Shown: positions 6,146 through 13,948, counted from the first letter of the stretch. The stretch: DNA of 14,304 nucleotides from DATHWB01 sp041744795 (GCA_041744795.1 JBGTKD010000174.1:1-14304); one strand, 5' to 3'. The notes: a model not told the origin generated them from the sequence alone. Made by a program: numbers and translations.

Positions 6146-6906
6146 CACGATGTCGGCTGTCGGGGTCGTCCGAGACCACCGACTACGGGTCGGCCGGGGC
6201 TGTTCCCGTTGTGCTGAGTCCTCAGGTGGGCACCGACGACGGCGGGCTGTGCTGGTACTGGACGACTCGTGACTCGTACTGGGTGATGCTCGGTGTCGAC
6301 GACGATGGTGTGGCCACGTTGGGCATCGACCCCGACGGCGAGGCGGGCGGGCCACTCATCATCGACGTCGAGTACCCGGCCTGCACCTCCGATCCGGGAG
6401 ACGCGCCGTCCGCCATCCAGGAGGCGTACGAGCTGCTCTCGACCTACCGCCATCCCGTGCCGGAAGCCGTCCTCGACCCGCCGCCGGGAGCGGGAGTGGC
6501 GGGGATGGAGGTGTTCGTCGCCGAGGCGCCTCCCCCGCCTTGGTCATCGTCGCTCGTGTCGCCCCACACGGGATTGCTGCTGGAGGTCGAAACGTTCGTC
6601 GAGGCGGTCGAGATCGACTGGGGTGACGGAACGGTGGAGGTAGTCCCGTCGGCGGCGTTCGGCCTGCTGACGGGCTGGCCGGATGGGTCGTTCGGTCATG
6701 TCTACGCGACGAAGACCTGCGCTGTCCCCGGTGGCCCGCGCTGTCACCCCGAGCTGAGGGCGTATGAAGTGGTCGTGTCGTATGAGTGGATCGCCCGCTA
6801 CCGCGTGGACGGCGGTCCGTGGCAGCCGATCCCCGTCCCGTCGACGTCGACCTCCCACTCATACGACGTCGACGAGATCCTCTCCACCACCACCGCCGTC
6901 GGGTAG
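6001..6906 (+). CDS. Exported PKD-like domain protein of unknown function
   Basis: The product is 301 residues from a GTG at 6001. The frame is closed by TGA at 5989, so this is the first possible start, and GAGGG lies just upstream. The N-terminus is a good Sec signal: basic RLRPQAAAR, hydrophobic IVVAGLLAPAGTAVA, then a cut near AVA-AE. The mature protein has cysteines spaced as in disulfide-bonded secreted domains (CW, TRC, GLCWYW, YPAC, later TC and RC). The C-terminal third has EIDWGDGTVEV and FGHVYATKTC, typical of PKD or similar beta-sandwich modules, and ends Ser/Thr-rich. Its first 145 nt overlap the previous gene in another frame. Both genes are probably co-transcribed and act at the cell surface. 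Binding to glycan or protein is only a guess. Confidence 0.8.
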   Translation: MAGRLRPQAAARIVVAGLLAPAGTAVAAETWTCWSSGESDGNGHDAQVTRCRLSGSSETTDYGSAGAVPVVLSPQVGTDDGGLCWYWTTRDSYWVMLGVDDDGVATLGIDPDGEAGGPLIIDVEYPACTSDPGDAPSAIQEAYELLSTYRHPVPEAVLDPPPGAGVAGMEVFVAEAPPPPWSSSLVSPHTGLLLEVETFVEAVEIDWGDGTVEVVPSAAFGLLTGWPDGSFGHVYATKTCAVPGGPRCHPELRAYEVVVSYEWIARYRVDGGPWQPIPVPSTSTSHSYDVDEILSTTTAVG

Positions 6907-6928
6907 CCGGACCGGAAAAGGACGCCGC

Positions 6929-7018
6929 GAACCCAGGGTTCCAGGCGCCCCTGAGGGGCGCCGCCAGCCCAGGGTTCGTGACGGGTTCTCCTTCCTTGGG
7001 CCAAGGACGCCGGCGTCC
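6929..7018. terminator. Cluster of four perfect palindromes between convergent genes
   Basis: Palindromes are GAACCC-a-GGGTTC (6929-6941), GGCGCCCC-tga-GGGGCGCC (6944-6962), TCCTTGG-g-CCAAGGA (6993-7007) and GGACGCC/GGCGTCC (7005-7018). The 10-mer CCCAGGGTTC is directly repeated at 6932-6941 and 6968-6977. They sit between the end of the PKD-like gene and the end of the minus-strand sugar transferase, so a two-way terminator is likely. There is no T-tract. The density could also mark a REP-like element. Confidence 0.6.
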
Positions 7019-7043
7019 CATCTGACCCTGGGTGCGGATGGTG

Positions 7044-8405
7044 TTACTGGGCGCCGAAGCCGGAGAGGACCGTCCAGACCGAGCGGCCGAAGATGTTCAG
7101 GTCGAGCCACGGCGACATGTGCTTGACGTAGTACAGGTCGAAGGTCAGCTTCTCGATCGTGTCCGCCTCGTCGTCGGCGTATCCGTAGTTGACCTGGGCC
7201 CAACCCGTCAGACCAGGGCGGATCAGATGCCGATGCTCATAGAACGGGATAGACCGGGCGAAGATCTCGACGAACTCAGGCTGCTCGGGCCGAGGACCGA
7301 CAAGACTCAGGTCACCTTTGAGCACGTTCCAAAGTTGCGGCAGCTCGTCCATCCGCACCTTGCGCAGAAAACGGCCAACCCGAGTGAGACGCTCGTCGCC
7401 GACCATGGCGAACTGCGCACCGTTGCCGTCCGCTCCATCCACCATCGTGCGGAACTTGTAAAGGGTGAAGTGTCGGCCACCACGTCCCACGCGCTTCTGG
7501 GTGAAAATCGCTTTGCCTTTCGAGTCGAGTCGAATGGCTATCCCGACCAGCAGGCCGAGCGCCAGGGCGAGCGGCACGGCGAGAACAGTCAGAACCACAT
7601 CAGCCCCACGCTTGGCGATCTGGAACTGCCGAGCGGCCGTAACCGGCGTCTGGAGTTCCCAGCCCTCGGCCAGATGGACGATCGCTAGCCGGCCGGTGTG
7701 CTCTTCGTACACATCCACCAAAGGTCTGATGCGGTAACCAGCGATATTCGACGACGACACGAACTGCGCCATCGGATCGGACAGGACAGCCCGTAGATCG
7801 AGGGCAATGGTGGTGCCGTGCGGAAGCGGCGGGGGCGGGGCATGGGACTCCGGGTCGAGAACGTCGACAACGGTGATGTGGGGAGCTCCGTGCAGGTCCT
7901 CAATCAGACGCTTCTCATGGGTCACAAGAGCGACCGGCTCGTTCCACGGCCGGGCTCTGGCGACGGCTCGGTGGACGAGAGCGGCAGCGAAGGTGACCAC
8001 CGCGGTCGCCGCCACGTAGGTGCGGGAGTAATAGAACTGGTCGCGGATGAAGAACTCGGCAAGGGCAACAACGACCACCATCGACGTGACGTTGGAAACC
8101 GCCCGTCCGTACGTCGGGCGCGGCATTCCCGAGCCCCAGGAACTCGACGAGATGAACGAGCCGAGGGCCAGTCCGGCGGTCATGACCGCTATGAGCGGGA
8201 AGATGCTTTGGCCGGGACGGAAGAACTCGATCCCGGCGGTCCATGGCAGCACGGTCCCGAAGGTGTAGACGGAGGCAGCGGCAAGCCCGACCGTAAGCGA
8301 GGCCAGGTCGAGCATGAAGATACGCGCGAGAATCCGCCGCCGCATGACCCGCGATGGTACGCGCACGAGGCGCTCCCAAGCGTTCTCTACCGCAGAACGT
8401 CGCAT
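7044..8405 (-). CDS. Polyprenyl-phosphate sugar-1-phosphate transferase (initiating glycosyltransferase)
   Basis: The product is 453 residues and a membrane protein that transfers a sugar-1-phosphate from a nucleotide sugar to undecaprenyl or decaprenyl phosphate, the first step of a surface polysaccharide. The N-terminal half has about four membrane helices (near 31-54, 66-85, 106-120, 130-148) and a CoA-binding-like cytosolic region, as in the WbaP/WcaJ class. The catalytic half has KRGADVVL with a re-entrant helix (264-291), KFRTM (317-321), RMDELPQLWNVLKGDLSLVGPRPE (listed as RMDELPQLW 351-359 with the D353-E354 dyad, then SLVGPRPE), LTGWAQVNYGY (399-409) and KLTFDLYYVKH. All key residues are intact. 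It is the third gene of the tkt unit, 18 nt after the membrane gene. The ATG at 8405 lies inside a perfect hairpin and has no clear ribosome site; ATG at 8345 is an alternative start. Confidence 0.93.
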   Translation of the reverse strand: MRRSAVENAWERLVRVPSRVMRRRILARIFMLDLASLTVGLAAASVYTFGTVLPWTAGIEFFRPGQSIFPLIAVMTAGLALGSFISSSSWGSGMPRPTYGRAVSNVTSMVVVVALAEFFIRDQFYYSRTYVAATAVVTFAAALVHRAVARARPWNEPVALVTHEKRLIEDLHGAPHITVVDVLDPESHAPPPPLPHGTTIALDLRAVLSDPMAQFVSSSNIAGYRIRPLVDVYEEHTGRLAIVHLAEGWELQTPVTAARQFQIAKRGADVVLTVLAVPLALALGLLVGIAIRLDSKGKAIFTQKRVGRGGRHFTLYKFRTMVDGADGNGAQFAMVGDERLTRVGRFLRKVRMDELPQLWNVLKGDLSLVGPRPEQPEFVEIFARSIPFYEHRHLIRPGLTGWAQVNYGYADDEADTIEKLTFDLYYVKHMSPWLDLNIFGRSVWTVLSGFGAQ

Positions 8406-8419
8406 TTATGCGACGTTCT
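8394..8419. promoter_or_regulatory. Perfect 12-bp inverted repeat covering a start codon
   Basis: AGAACGTCGCAT (8394-8405) and ATGCGACGTTCT (8408-8419) are exact reverse complements separated by TT. The sugar transferase ATG is the inner end of one arm. With a one-base bulge at 8420 the stem extends by CGC/GCG. In mRNA it would bury the start codon. As DNA it could be an operator. No T-tract follows on either side, so it is not a standard terminator. Confidence 0.7.
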
Positions 8420-8423
8420 TGCG

Positions 8424-9080
8424 CTAAAAAACGGTTCCGGTGCGGGCGAGGAAGACGGTGCCCAGGACGGTGAGGGTGGCGAGGTAGGAGAGGCCGGTGG
8501 CGGCCATCACTCCCTCGTAGCCCTTCTCCTTCAGCGAGAACCAGACCCCAAGAGCGAGAAGCAGGGTCATCCCCGCGAGCATCAGATACGCCGCGCCGAA
8601 GAGGTCCGTGGGGGGCCGAAGCGTGCCACCCAAGCCGGCGACGACGATCTCAGCCACCACACCACTCCCGCCGATCACGTCGAGGCGCCTGAGCGCAGAG
8701 CGCGGCAGCTTCGGGTCGACGAGGTACCAGTGACCCAACAACATCTCCGACGTGATACCGCCTAGCGCGGCCGAGCCCGCCAGCACCGGAAGCAACGCGT
8801 CGCGCTCGACACCCACAAGAACGAAAGCCACCGCCGCCCCGGCGAAAGCGAACGCCGCGAAACGCGGGCGAGCGGCCAAGGCGGTCCCCAAAACCGCAAG
8901 AACGATGCCCGCCGCGGCGAGTGGGTCGGCGAAAGCAGGCGCGGCACCCACAAGCAACACGACCCCGCCTGCCAGCCAGATGTAGCCGGTGCGCGCCACC
9001 TTCCACCAGGCGACGAGGGCGGCGCATGCCGCCAGACCGGCCGCCCACATTGTGAGCAGCAGTACGGGGTCGAAGTTCAC
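8424..9080 (-). CDS. Polytopic membrane protein of unknown function
   Basis: The product is 218 residues with about seven hydrophobic segments. It starts with GTG at 9080, and the GTGA overlaps the tkt stop, so translation is coupled to tkt. The most distinctive stretch is in the middle: TSEMLLGHWYLVDPKLP followed by RSALRRLDVIGGSG. It holds a conserved-looking histidine and charged residues facing what should be a loop or membrane edge. The LGHWYLVDP pattern is familiar from uncharacterised membrane proteins, but I cannot assign a named family. It lies between transketolase and the initiating sugar transferase in one unit, so a role in membrane glycan assembly or transport is possible but is inference only. 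Confidence 0.8.
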   Translation of the reverse strand: MNFDPVLLLTMWAAGLAACAALVAWWKVARTGYIWLAGGVVLLVGAAPAFADPLAAAGIVLAVLGTALAARPRFAAFAFAGAAVAFVLVGVERDALLPVLAGSAALGGITSEMLLGHWYLVDPKLPRSALRRLDVIGGSGVVAEIVVAGLGGTLRPPTDLFGAAYLMLAGMTLLLALGVWFSLKEKGYEGVMAATGLSYLATLTVLGTVFLARTGTVF

Positions 9081-11026
9081 GACAGCCAGTCAGCGACTCG
9101 AGCGGCTACAGCCTCTCCGGTCAAGCCCAGCTTCTCGGCTATGACTGCCGCGGGAGCGCTGGCCCCGAAGTCGTCAACGCCGATCATCAGCCCGTCAATC
9201 CCGACGATCCGCTCCCAACCGAAAGTCGACCCGGCTTCGACGCTCACCCGCGGGATCCCCTCGCCCAACACCTCGGCCCGGTACTCGGACGACTGGGCAA
9301 AGAAACGGAACCAGCTTGGAAGACTCACAACACGGGCAGAGATCCCTCGCTTTCCGAGAAGATCGGCGGCCTCAAGCGCGGCGGAGACCTCCGAGCCTGT
9401 TGCGACGAGCACGACGTCGGTTCCTTCCCGCAGCACGTACCCGCCTCGCGCGACGCCCCCGACGGGGCGCTCAAGCGTGGGGAGGTTCTGGCGGGTGAGC
9501 ACCAATGCGGTCGGCCCATCGGTGCGGTTCAACGCCAACTCCCAGGCTTCCAGCACCTCACCGGCGTCCGCTGGGCGGATCAGGTCGAGGTTGGGCATCG
9601 CCCGCAGCGAAGCGAGATGTTCGATCGGCTGATGGGTGGGTCCGTCCTCGCCGAGGAACACCGAGTCATGGGTCCAGACCCAGATCGACCGCGCGTGCAT
9701 CAGGGCACTCAGCCGCACGGCAGGACGCATGTAGTCGCTGAACACAAAGAAGGTGGCCCCGTATGGACGCAAGCCCCCGTGGATCGCCATTCCGTTGACG
9801 ATCGTTCCCATGGCGTGTTCCCGGATCCCGAACGCGATGTCGCGGGCCGCGCGGTCCGAGGCCGAAAACAGCCTGTCTGCATCGATGACCGTCTTGGTCG
9901 ATTCGACCAGGTCGGCCGCTCCACCGATGAAGTTCTGGGCCTTCTCAGCGATCTGGCCGAACAGCTTGCCTGACGAGGCTCGGGTGGCGAGCGACTCGCC
10001 GACCTCGAATCCGGGATCGTCCAGCGTCACCGGATTATCTCCGAAGAAGCCCTCCCACGTCGATGCGGTCAGGTCGTCGTGCATGGCGTCGGCATGGCGG
10101 CGTTCCCACGCAGCATGTGCCTCCCGGCCCCGGTTCATCGCCTCGGAGAACCACTCATAAACCCCATCGGGAACGTGGAACTTCTCGTCGACCGGCATGC
10201 CCATCGCTTCCTTCGCCCCCCGAATCTCGTCGTCCCCGAGTGGCGCACCGTGCGATCCCGCCGTCCCGGCCTTGGTGGGAGCACCTTTAGCTATCACCGT
10301 GTGGCACACAACCAGCGACGGGCGGTCCTCGACCTCCCTGGCCTCGACGGTGGCGCTGGCAATTGCCTCCCGGTCGTGTCCATCCACTTCGGACACGTGC
10401 CAACCCAGCGAGCGGAACTTGGCTGGAGTGTCGTCGGTGAATGTCTTGTCGGTGTCACCGTCGATCGAAATCTCGTTGGAGTCGTAGAAGTAGATGAGCC
10501 GTCCGAGACCGAGATGCCCGGCGATTGATGCGGCCTCGGCGCTGACTCCCTCCTGGAGGTCTCCGTCGGAGACGAACCCGTAGGTGTGATGGTTGATGAG
10601 GCTCGACCCGATCCGTGCCCGCAAGTGCTCTTCGGCGATCGCCATACCGACACCGGTTCCGAATCCTTGACCGAGCGGCCCTGTGGTCGTCTCGATGCCG
10701 ACCGCCTGTTCGATCTCCGGATGACCCGCCGTGTGGCTGCCCCACTGTCGGAAGTCCTTGAGTTGGTCCATCCCGAGAGGGAACCCGGACAGATGGAGGA
10801 GCGAGTAAAGGAGCATCGAGCCGTGGCCGTTCGACAGCATAAACCGGTCCCGGTCGATCCATTCCGGAGCGTCAGGATCCACCACCAGGAACCTGCTCCA
10901 CAGGACGACGGCGATGTCGGCCATCCCCATAGGCATACCCGGGTGGCCCGAGTTGGCTTTCTGGACCCCGTCCATGGCGAGGCCCTTGATGGTGTTGACA
11001 GCGAGTTGCTCAAGTGAAACGGACAT
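9077..11026 (-). CDS. tkt: Transketolase
   Basis: The product is 649 residues, close to the usual 650-670. It is a thiamine-diphosphate enzyme that moves two-carbon ketol units between sugar phosphates in the pentose phosphate pathway. Seen are SGHPGMPMG (26-34), GPLGQGFGTGVGMA (116-129), the ThDP/Mg motif GDLQEG with its acidic residue (155-160) and partner Asn in DSNEISIDGD (182-191), the catalytic Glu in FGIREHAMG (Glu403), and HDSVFLGEDGPTHQP (453-467). I take the ATG at 11026 (MSVSLEQL), although the frame is open 23 codons further, because a TACCCT box ends 7 nt before it and family N-termini begin near here. It lies 35 nt after cysC and overlaps the membrane gene by 4 nt. It probably heads its own leaderless transcript while also receiving read-through from cysDNC. 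Confidence 0.96.
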   Translation of the reverse strand: MSVSLEQLAVNTIKGLAMDGVQKANSGHPGMPMGMADIAVVLWSRFLVVDPDAPEWIDRDRFMLSNGHGSMLLYSLLHLSGFPLGMDQLKDFRQWGSHTAGHPEIEQAVGIETTTGPLGQGFGTGVGMAIAEEHLRARIGSSLINHHTYGFVSDGDLQEGVSAEAASIAGHLGLGRLIYFYDSNEISIDGDTDKTFTDDTPAKFRSLGWHVSEVDGHDREAIASATVEAREVEDRPSLVVCHTVIAKGAPTKAGTAGSHGAPLGDDEIRGAKEAMGMPVDEKFHVPDGVYEWFSEAMNRGREAHAAWERRHADAMHDDLTASTWEGFFGDNPVTLDDPGFEVGESLATRASSGKLFGQIAEKAQNFIGGAADLVESTKTVIDADRLFSASDRAARDIAFGIREHAMGTIVNGMAIHGGLRPYGATFFVFSDYMRPAVRLSALMHARSIWVWTHDSVFLGEDGPTHQPIEHLASLRAMPNLDLIRPADAGEVLEAWELALNRTDGPTALVLTRQNLPTLERPVGGVARGGYVLREGTDVVLVATGSEVSAALEAADLLGKRGISARVVSLPSWFRFFAQSSEYRAEVLGEGIPRVSVEAGSTFGWERIVGIDGLMIGVDDFGASAPAAVIAEKLGLTGEAVAARVADWLS

Positions 11027-11033
11027 AGCGGCG

Positions 11034-11041
11034 AGGGTACC
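11034..11041 (-). promoter_or_regulatory. GGTACCCT -10 box, leaderless promoter of tkt
   Basis: GGTACCCT on the minus strand, then CGCCGCT and the ATG at 11026. Spacing (7 nt) is identical to that at the minus-strand glycosyltransferase. No Shine-Dalgarno is present between box and ATG. It lies in the 35-nt gap after cysC. Confidence 0.6.
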
Positions 11042-11061
11042 GGATGCCTCCCCGCAACAAC

Positions 11062-11643
11062 TCACCCCAGACGAGACAGGATCTCGTCGACGCATCGGCC
11101 GACATCCAGCTCGCCGGTGTCGAGGGTCAGGTCAGGGTTCTCCGGAGCTTCGTAAGGGGCGTCGATCCCAGTGAACGAGGTGATCTCACCAGCTCGAGCC
11201 TTGGCGTACATGCCTTTCGGATCGCGCTGTTCACACACTTCGAGCGGCGTGGACACCCACACCTCCAAGAAGGGGATTCGTGCCTGATCATGTGCCTGCC
11301 GGGCGGCAAGCCGATCCGCCCGGTAGGGGCTTATCACCGGGACGATCGCAACCAGCCCTGCGTCAGCCATCAGCCTTGCTACCTCACCAATACGCCTGAT
11401 GTTCTCGGTGCGATCCGCAGGGCTGAAGCCGAGGTCACCGTTGAGTCCGTGGCGGACGTTGTCCCCGTCCAGGACGTATGCCGCCCTCCCGGCAGACACC
11501 AACCGGTCTTCCAGCAGGTGGGCGATAGTGGACTTCCCGCTGCCCGAAAATCCGGTGAGCCACACGGTGACTCCCGTGCCGCCGGTGATCATCGAGCGCC
11601 GCGAACCATCGACCGCGCCAGGATGCCAGACCACCTCGCTCAT
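11062..11643 (-). CDS. cysC: Adenylylsulfate (APS) kinase
   Basis: The product is 193 residues and phosphorylates APS with ATP to give PAPS, the active sulfate donor. The P-loop GFSGSGKST is at 31-39, followed by LDGDNVRHGLN (58-68), FSPADRTENIRR (73-84), the phosphate-carrying Ser region VISPYRADR (103-111), FLEVWVSTPLEVCEQRDPKGMYAKAR, and FTGIDAPYEAPENPDL near the end. All are standard for the family and the length is typical. The first four bases overlap the cysN stop (ATGA), so it is coupled to cysN. It is a stand-alone kinase rather than the CysN-CysC fusion found in many actinobacteria. Confidence 0.96.
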   Translation of the reverse strand: MSEVVWHPGAVDGSRRSMITGGTGVTVWLTGFSGSGKSTIAHLLEDRLVSAGRAAYVLDGDNVRHGLNGDLGFSPADRTENIRRIGEVARLMADAGLVAIVPVISPYRADRLAARQAHDQARIPFLEVWVSTPLEVCEQRDPKGMYAKARAGEITSFTGIDAPYEAPENPDLTLDTGELDVGRCVDEILSRLG

Positions 11644-12893
11644 GTCGGTCCGATGATCATCCCGCCGCCAACAGTCGAGTTGGTCGACTCGTCCACGAGG
11701 ATGAACGAGCCCGTGGTGCGGTTACGCGAGTACTCGTCGAAGAACAACGGCACAGTCGTACGTAGCGACACACGACCGATCTCGTTCAACGCGAGCGACG
11801 TCGCCGAATCGTCGCGGTGGAGTGTGTTCACGTCGAGGCGGTAGTGGAGGTCGCTGATCATCGCCCGACCCCATCGGGTGGTGTGCTTGATCGCCAGTTT
11901 CTGGCCGGGCTGCAGCGAACTGTCCGCCGTCATCCAGCAGATCATCGCCTCCAGATCCTGTCCGGTGTGGGGCCGGTTGTGAACCCGGCAGATCATGTCG
12001 CCCCGGCTGATGTCGATCTCGTCGGCGAGACGCAGCGTCACAGACATTGGAGGTACCGCCTCTTCGACAGGTCCGCCGGGCGTGTCGATGGCGGCGATGG
12101 TCGTCGTGAAACCACTGGGAAGGGCAACGACTTCGTCACCGACCCTCCAGGTGCCGCCGGCGATCTGACCGGCATATCCGCGGTAGTCCTGATATTCCAT
12201 GAGATGTGGGCGAATCACTGTCTGAACGGGGAACCGACAGTCCACCAGATTGCGGTCTGAGGCCACATGGATCTCTTCGAGGAGACCAAGGACCGACGGA
12301 CCGTGGTACCAGGGCATGCGTTCAGATGGCTCCACAACGTTGTCTCCATCGAGAGCCGAGATGGGCACGAACCGAACGTCTGTGATCTGGAGCTTGGCAG
12401 CGAATTCTCGAAACTCGTCGGTGATCGCTTCGTACACCGACCTGTCGAATCCGACGAGATCCATCTTGTTCACGCACAGCACCAGGTGGGGCACGCCGAG
12501 CAAGGAAGCGAGGAATGCGTGGCGCCTGGTTTGTTCGATGATCCCATTCCGGGCATCGACCAACAGCATCACCATGTCGGCGGTCGATGCGCCAGTGACC
12601 ATGTTGCGGGTGTACTGAATGTGGCCCGGGGTGTCAGCCAGGATGAACTTGCGTTTCGGGGTCGCAAAGTAGCGATAGGCGACATCGATCGTTATCCCCT
12701 GCTCACGCTCGGCACGCAGGCCGTCGGTGAGCAGCGCCAGGTCGACGTAGTCGCCTCCTCGACGGCGGGAGGCCTCCTCGACAGCAATCAGCTGGTCTTC
12801 GAAGATCTGTTTGGTGTCGTACAACAGTCGACCGATCAGCGTCGACTTGCCGTCGTCGACCGAACCAGTGGTGGCGAGGCGTACAAGTTCCAT
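11640..12893 (-). CDS. cysN: Sulfate adenylyltransferase subunit 1 (GTPase)
   Basis: The product is 417 residues. With CysD it forms ATP sulfurylase, coupling GTP hydrolysis to synthesis of APS from ATP and sulfate. Translation-factor GTPase motifs are intact: GSVDDGKST (10-18), AEREQGITIDVAYRYF (61-76, switch I), DTPGHIQYTRNM (87-98) and NKMD (142-145). The C-terminal beta-barrel domains follow. At 417 residues it lies in the range for single CysN and lacks the extra kinase domain of CysN/C fusions. Its ATG overlaps the cysD stop by one base (TGATG), and its own stop overlaps cysC (ATGA), giving a tightly coupled operon. Confidence 0.96.
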   Translation of the reverse strand: MELVRLATTGSVDDGKSTLIGRLLYDTKQIFEDQLIAVEEASRRRGGDYVDLALLTDGLRAEREQGITIDVAYRYFATPKRKFILADTPGHIQYTRNMVTGASTADMVMLLVDARNGIIEQTRRHAFLASLLGVPHLVLCVNKMDLVGFDRSVYEAITDEFREFAAKLQITDVRFVPISALDGDNVVEPSERMPWYHGPSVLGLLEEIHVASDRNLVDCRFPVQTVIRPHLMEYQDYRGYAGQIAGGTWRVGDEVVALPSGFTTTIAAIDTPGGPVEEAVPPMSVTLRLADEIDISRGDMICRVHNRPHTGQDLEAMICWMTADSSLQPGQKLAIKHTTRWGRAMISDLHYRLDVNTLHRDDSATSLALNEIGRVSLRTTVPLFFDEYSRNRTTGSFILVDESTNSTVGGGMIIGPT

Positions 12894-13798
12894 CAGAAGT
12901 ACCCCTCGCGTTTGCGGTCTTCCATGGCCGCTTCCGAAGTGCGGTCATCCGCCCGGCTCGCCCCTCGCTCCGAAGTCCGGCTGGCGGCGACTTCGACAAT
13001 GACCTCGTCCAGCGTTGCGGCCGTCGACTCGACCGCCGCAGTGCAACTCATGTCACCAACCGTCCGGAACCGAACGACGCGTTCGACTATCTCCTCGCCT
13101 TGGGAGCGGTTGATAAACGGGCCTTCGGCCATCCACATTCCGTCACGTAGAAACACCTCGCGGATGTGGGAGAAGTAAATGGACGGCAAGGCAATCTCTT
13201 CCCGCAGGCAGTAGTGCATCACGTCCATCTCGGTCCAGTTCGAGATCGGGAACACTCTCAGGCTCTCGCCTTGACGCTTGCGCGGGTTGTACAGCCCCCA
13301 CAGTTCGGGCCGCTGGTTCTTCGGATCCCACTGACCGAACTCGTCACGGTGGGAGAACACCCGCTCTTTGGCTCGCGCCCGCTCCTCGTCACGGCGAGCC
13401 CCGCCGAACAGGAGGTCGAAGCGGTGCCGGTCGATGGCTGTGAGCAGCGCTTCGGTTTGCAGGCGGTTGCGAGATGCACGTGGGCCGGTCTCTTCGACTA
13501 CTCGACCCTGGTCGATGGCCTCCTGCACGGAGGCCACGATCAGTTCGATTCCGAGTTCTTCCATCGTGGCGTCCCGGAACTGGATCACCTCTGGAAAATT
13601 GTGCCCCGTGTCGACATGCATGACCGGGAAGGGGAGCCGGGCCGGGGCGAACGCCTTGACAGCCAGCTTGAGCACGACCGCGGAGTCTTTGCCACCGGAG
13701 AAGAGGACGACCGGGCGTTCGGATTCGGCAGCTGCCTCCCGGATGATGTGGATTGCCTCCGCTTCAAGGAGGTCCAAATGGTCGAGTCGGTAGGACAT
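12893..13798 (-). CDS. cysD: Sulfate adenylyltransferase subunit 2
   Basis: The product is 301 residues and is the nucleotide alpha-hydrolase (PP-loop) subunit of ATP sulfurylase that forms APS. The PP-loop FSGGKDS is at 33-39. HVDTGHNFPEVIQFRD (61-76), GGARRDEERARAKERVFSHRDEFG (around 150, with the Arg-rich nucleotide contact), NQRPELWGLYN and the sulfate/nucleotide contact region ending FPISNWTEMDVMHY follow, as in E. coli CysD. The C-terminus carries RTVGDMSCTAAVES. Length is normal. It is the first gene of cysDNC; the ATG at 13798 is preceded by the GGTACCCT box at 9 nt and has no Shine-Dalgarno. No cysH or sulfite reductase gene is in the window. Confidence 0.97.
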   Translation of the reverse strand: MSYRLDHLDLLEAEAIHIIREAAAESERPVVLFSGGKDSAVVLKLAVKAFAPARLPFPVMHVDTGHNFPEVIQFRDATMEELGIELIVASVQEAIDQGRVVEETGPRASRNRLQTEALLTAIDRHRFDLLFGGARRDEERARAKERVFSHRDEFGQWDPKNQRPELWGLYNPRKRQGESLRVFPISNWTEMDVMHYCLREEIALPSIYFSHIREVFLRDGMWMAEGPFINRSQGEEIVERVVRFRTVGDMSCTAAVESTAATLDEVIVEVAASRTSERGASRADDRTSEAAMEDRKREGYF

Positions 13799-13807
13799 GG
13801 AGCCGAG

Positions 13808-13815
13808 AGGGTACC
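13808..13815 (-). promoter_or_regulatory. GGTACCCT -10 box of the cysDNC operon
   Basis: GGTACCCT on the minus strand, then CTCGGCTCC and the ATG at 13798 (9 nt). This would give a leader of zero to about three nucleotides. It is the third copy of this octamer before a start codon here. No clear -35 is seen. Confidence 0.55.
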
Positions 13816-13866
13816 GCTCGATCCCCGGGACGATCCGTCGAGCGCTGATCGATCTAGCCGGACGCG

Positions 13867-13896
13867 AAAGTGCCCCGACTGAAGCCGGGGCACTTT
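13867..13896. terminator. Terminator hairpin between tRNA and cysD
   Basis: AAAGTGCCCC (13867-13876) pairs with GGGGCACTTT (13887-13896), extended by one G-C pair, with a loop of about eight bases. The plus strand then runs TTTTC and the minus strand TTTC. It lies downstream of the minus-strand tRNA and probably separates it from cysDNC. Confidence 0.75.
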
Positions 13897-13948
13897 TCGC
13901 CGCCTATTCACGACAGGCGTTCGGACTCAGACTGCGAGAACAAGTCCC

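Noticed and set aside
4961..6355. Long open minus-strand frame (464 codons) across the fic promoter and secreted genes
   Set aside because: The product is dominated by Arg, Pro and Ser, shows no motif, lies antisense to well-supported genes and runs across the operator repeats. It is a high-GC shadow frame.
8394..8419. SOS (LexA) operator
   Set aside because: The actinobacterial LexA box has GAAC and GTTC four bases apart. Here the GAAC and GTTC halves are much further apart.
7818..8765. Plus-strand frame of 315 codons opposite the sugar transferase
   Set aside because: Composition is a charged mirror of the membrane protein on the other strand and it covers the hairpin and two genes. No family resemblance is seen.
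12267..13178. Plus-strand frame of 303 codons opposite cysN and cysD
   Set aside because: It is the antisense shadow of highly conserved enzymes and has no motif of its own.
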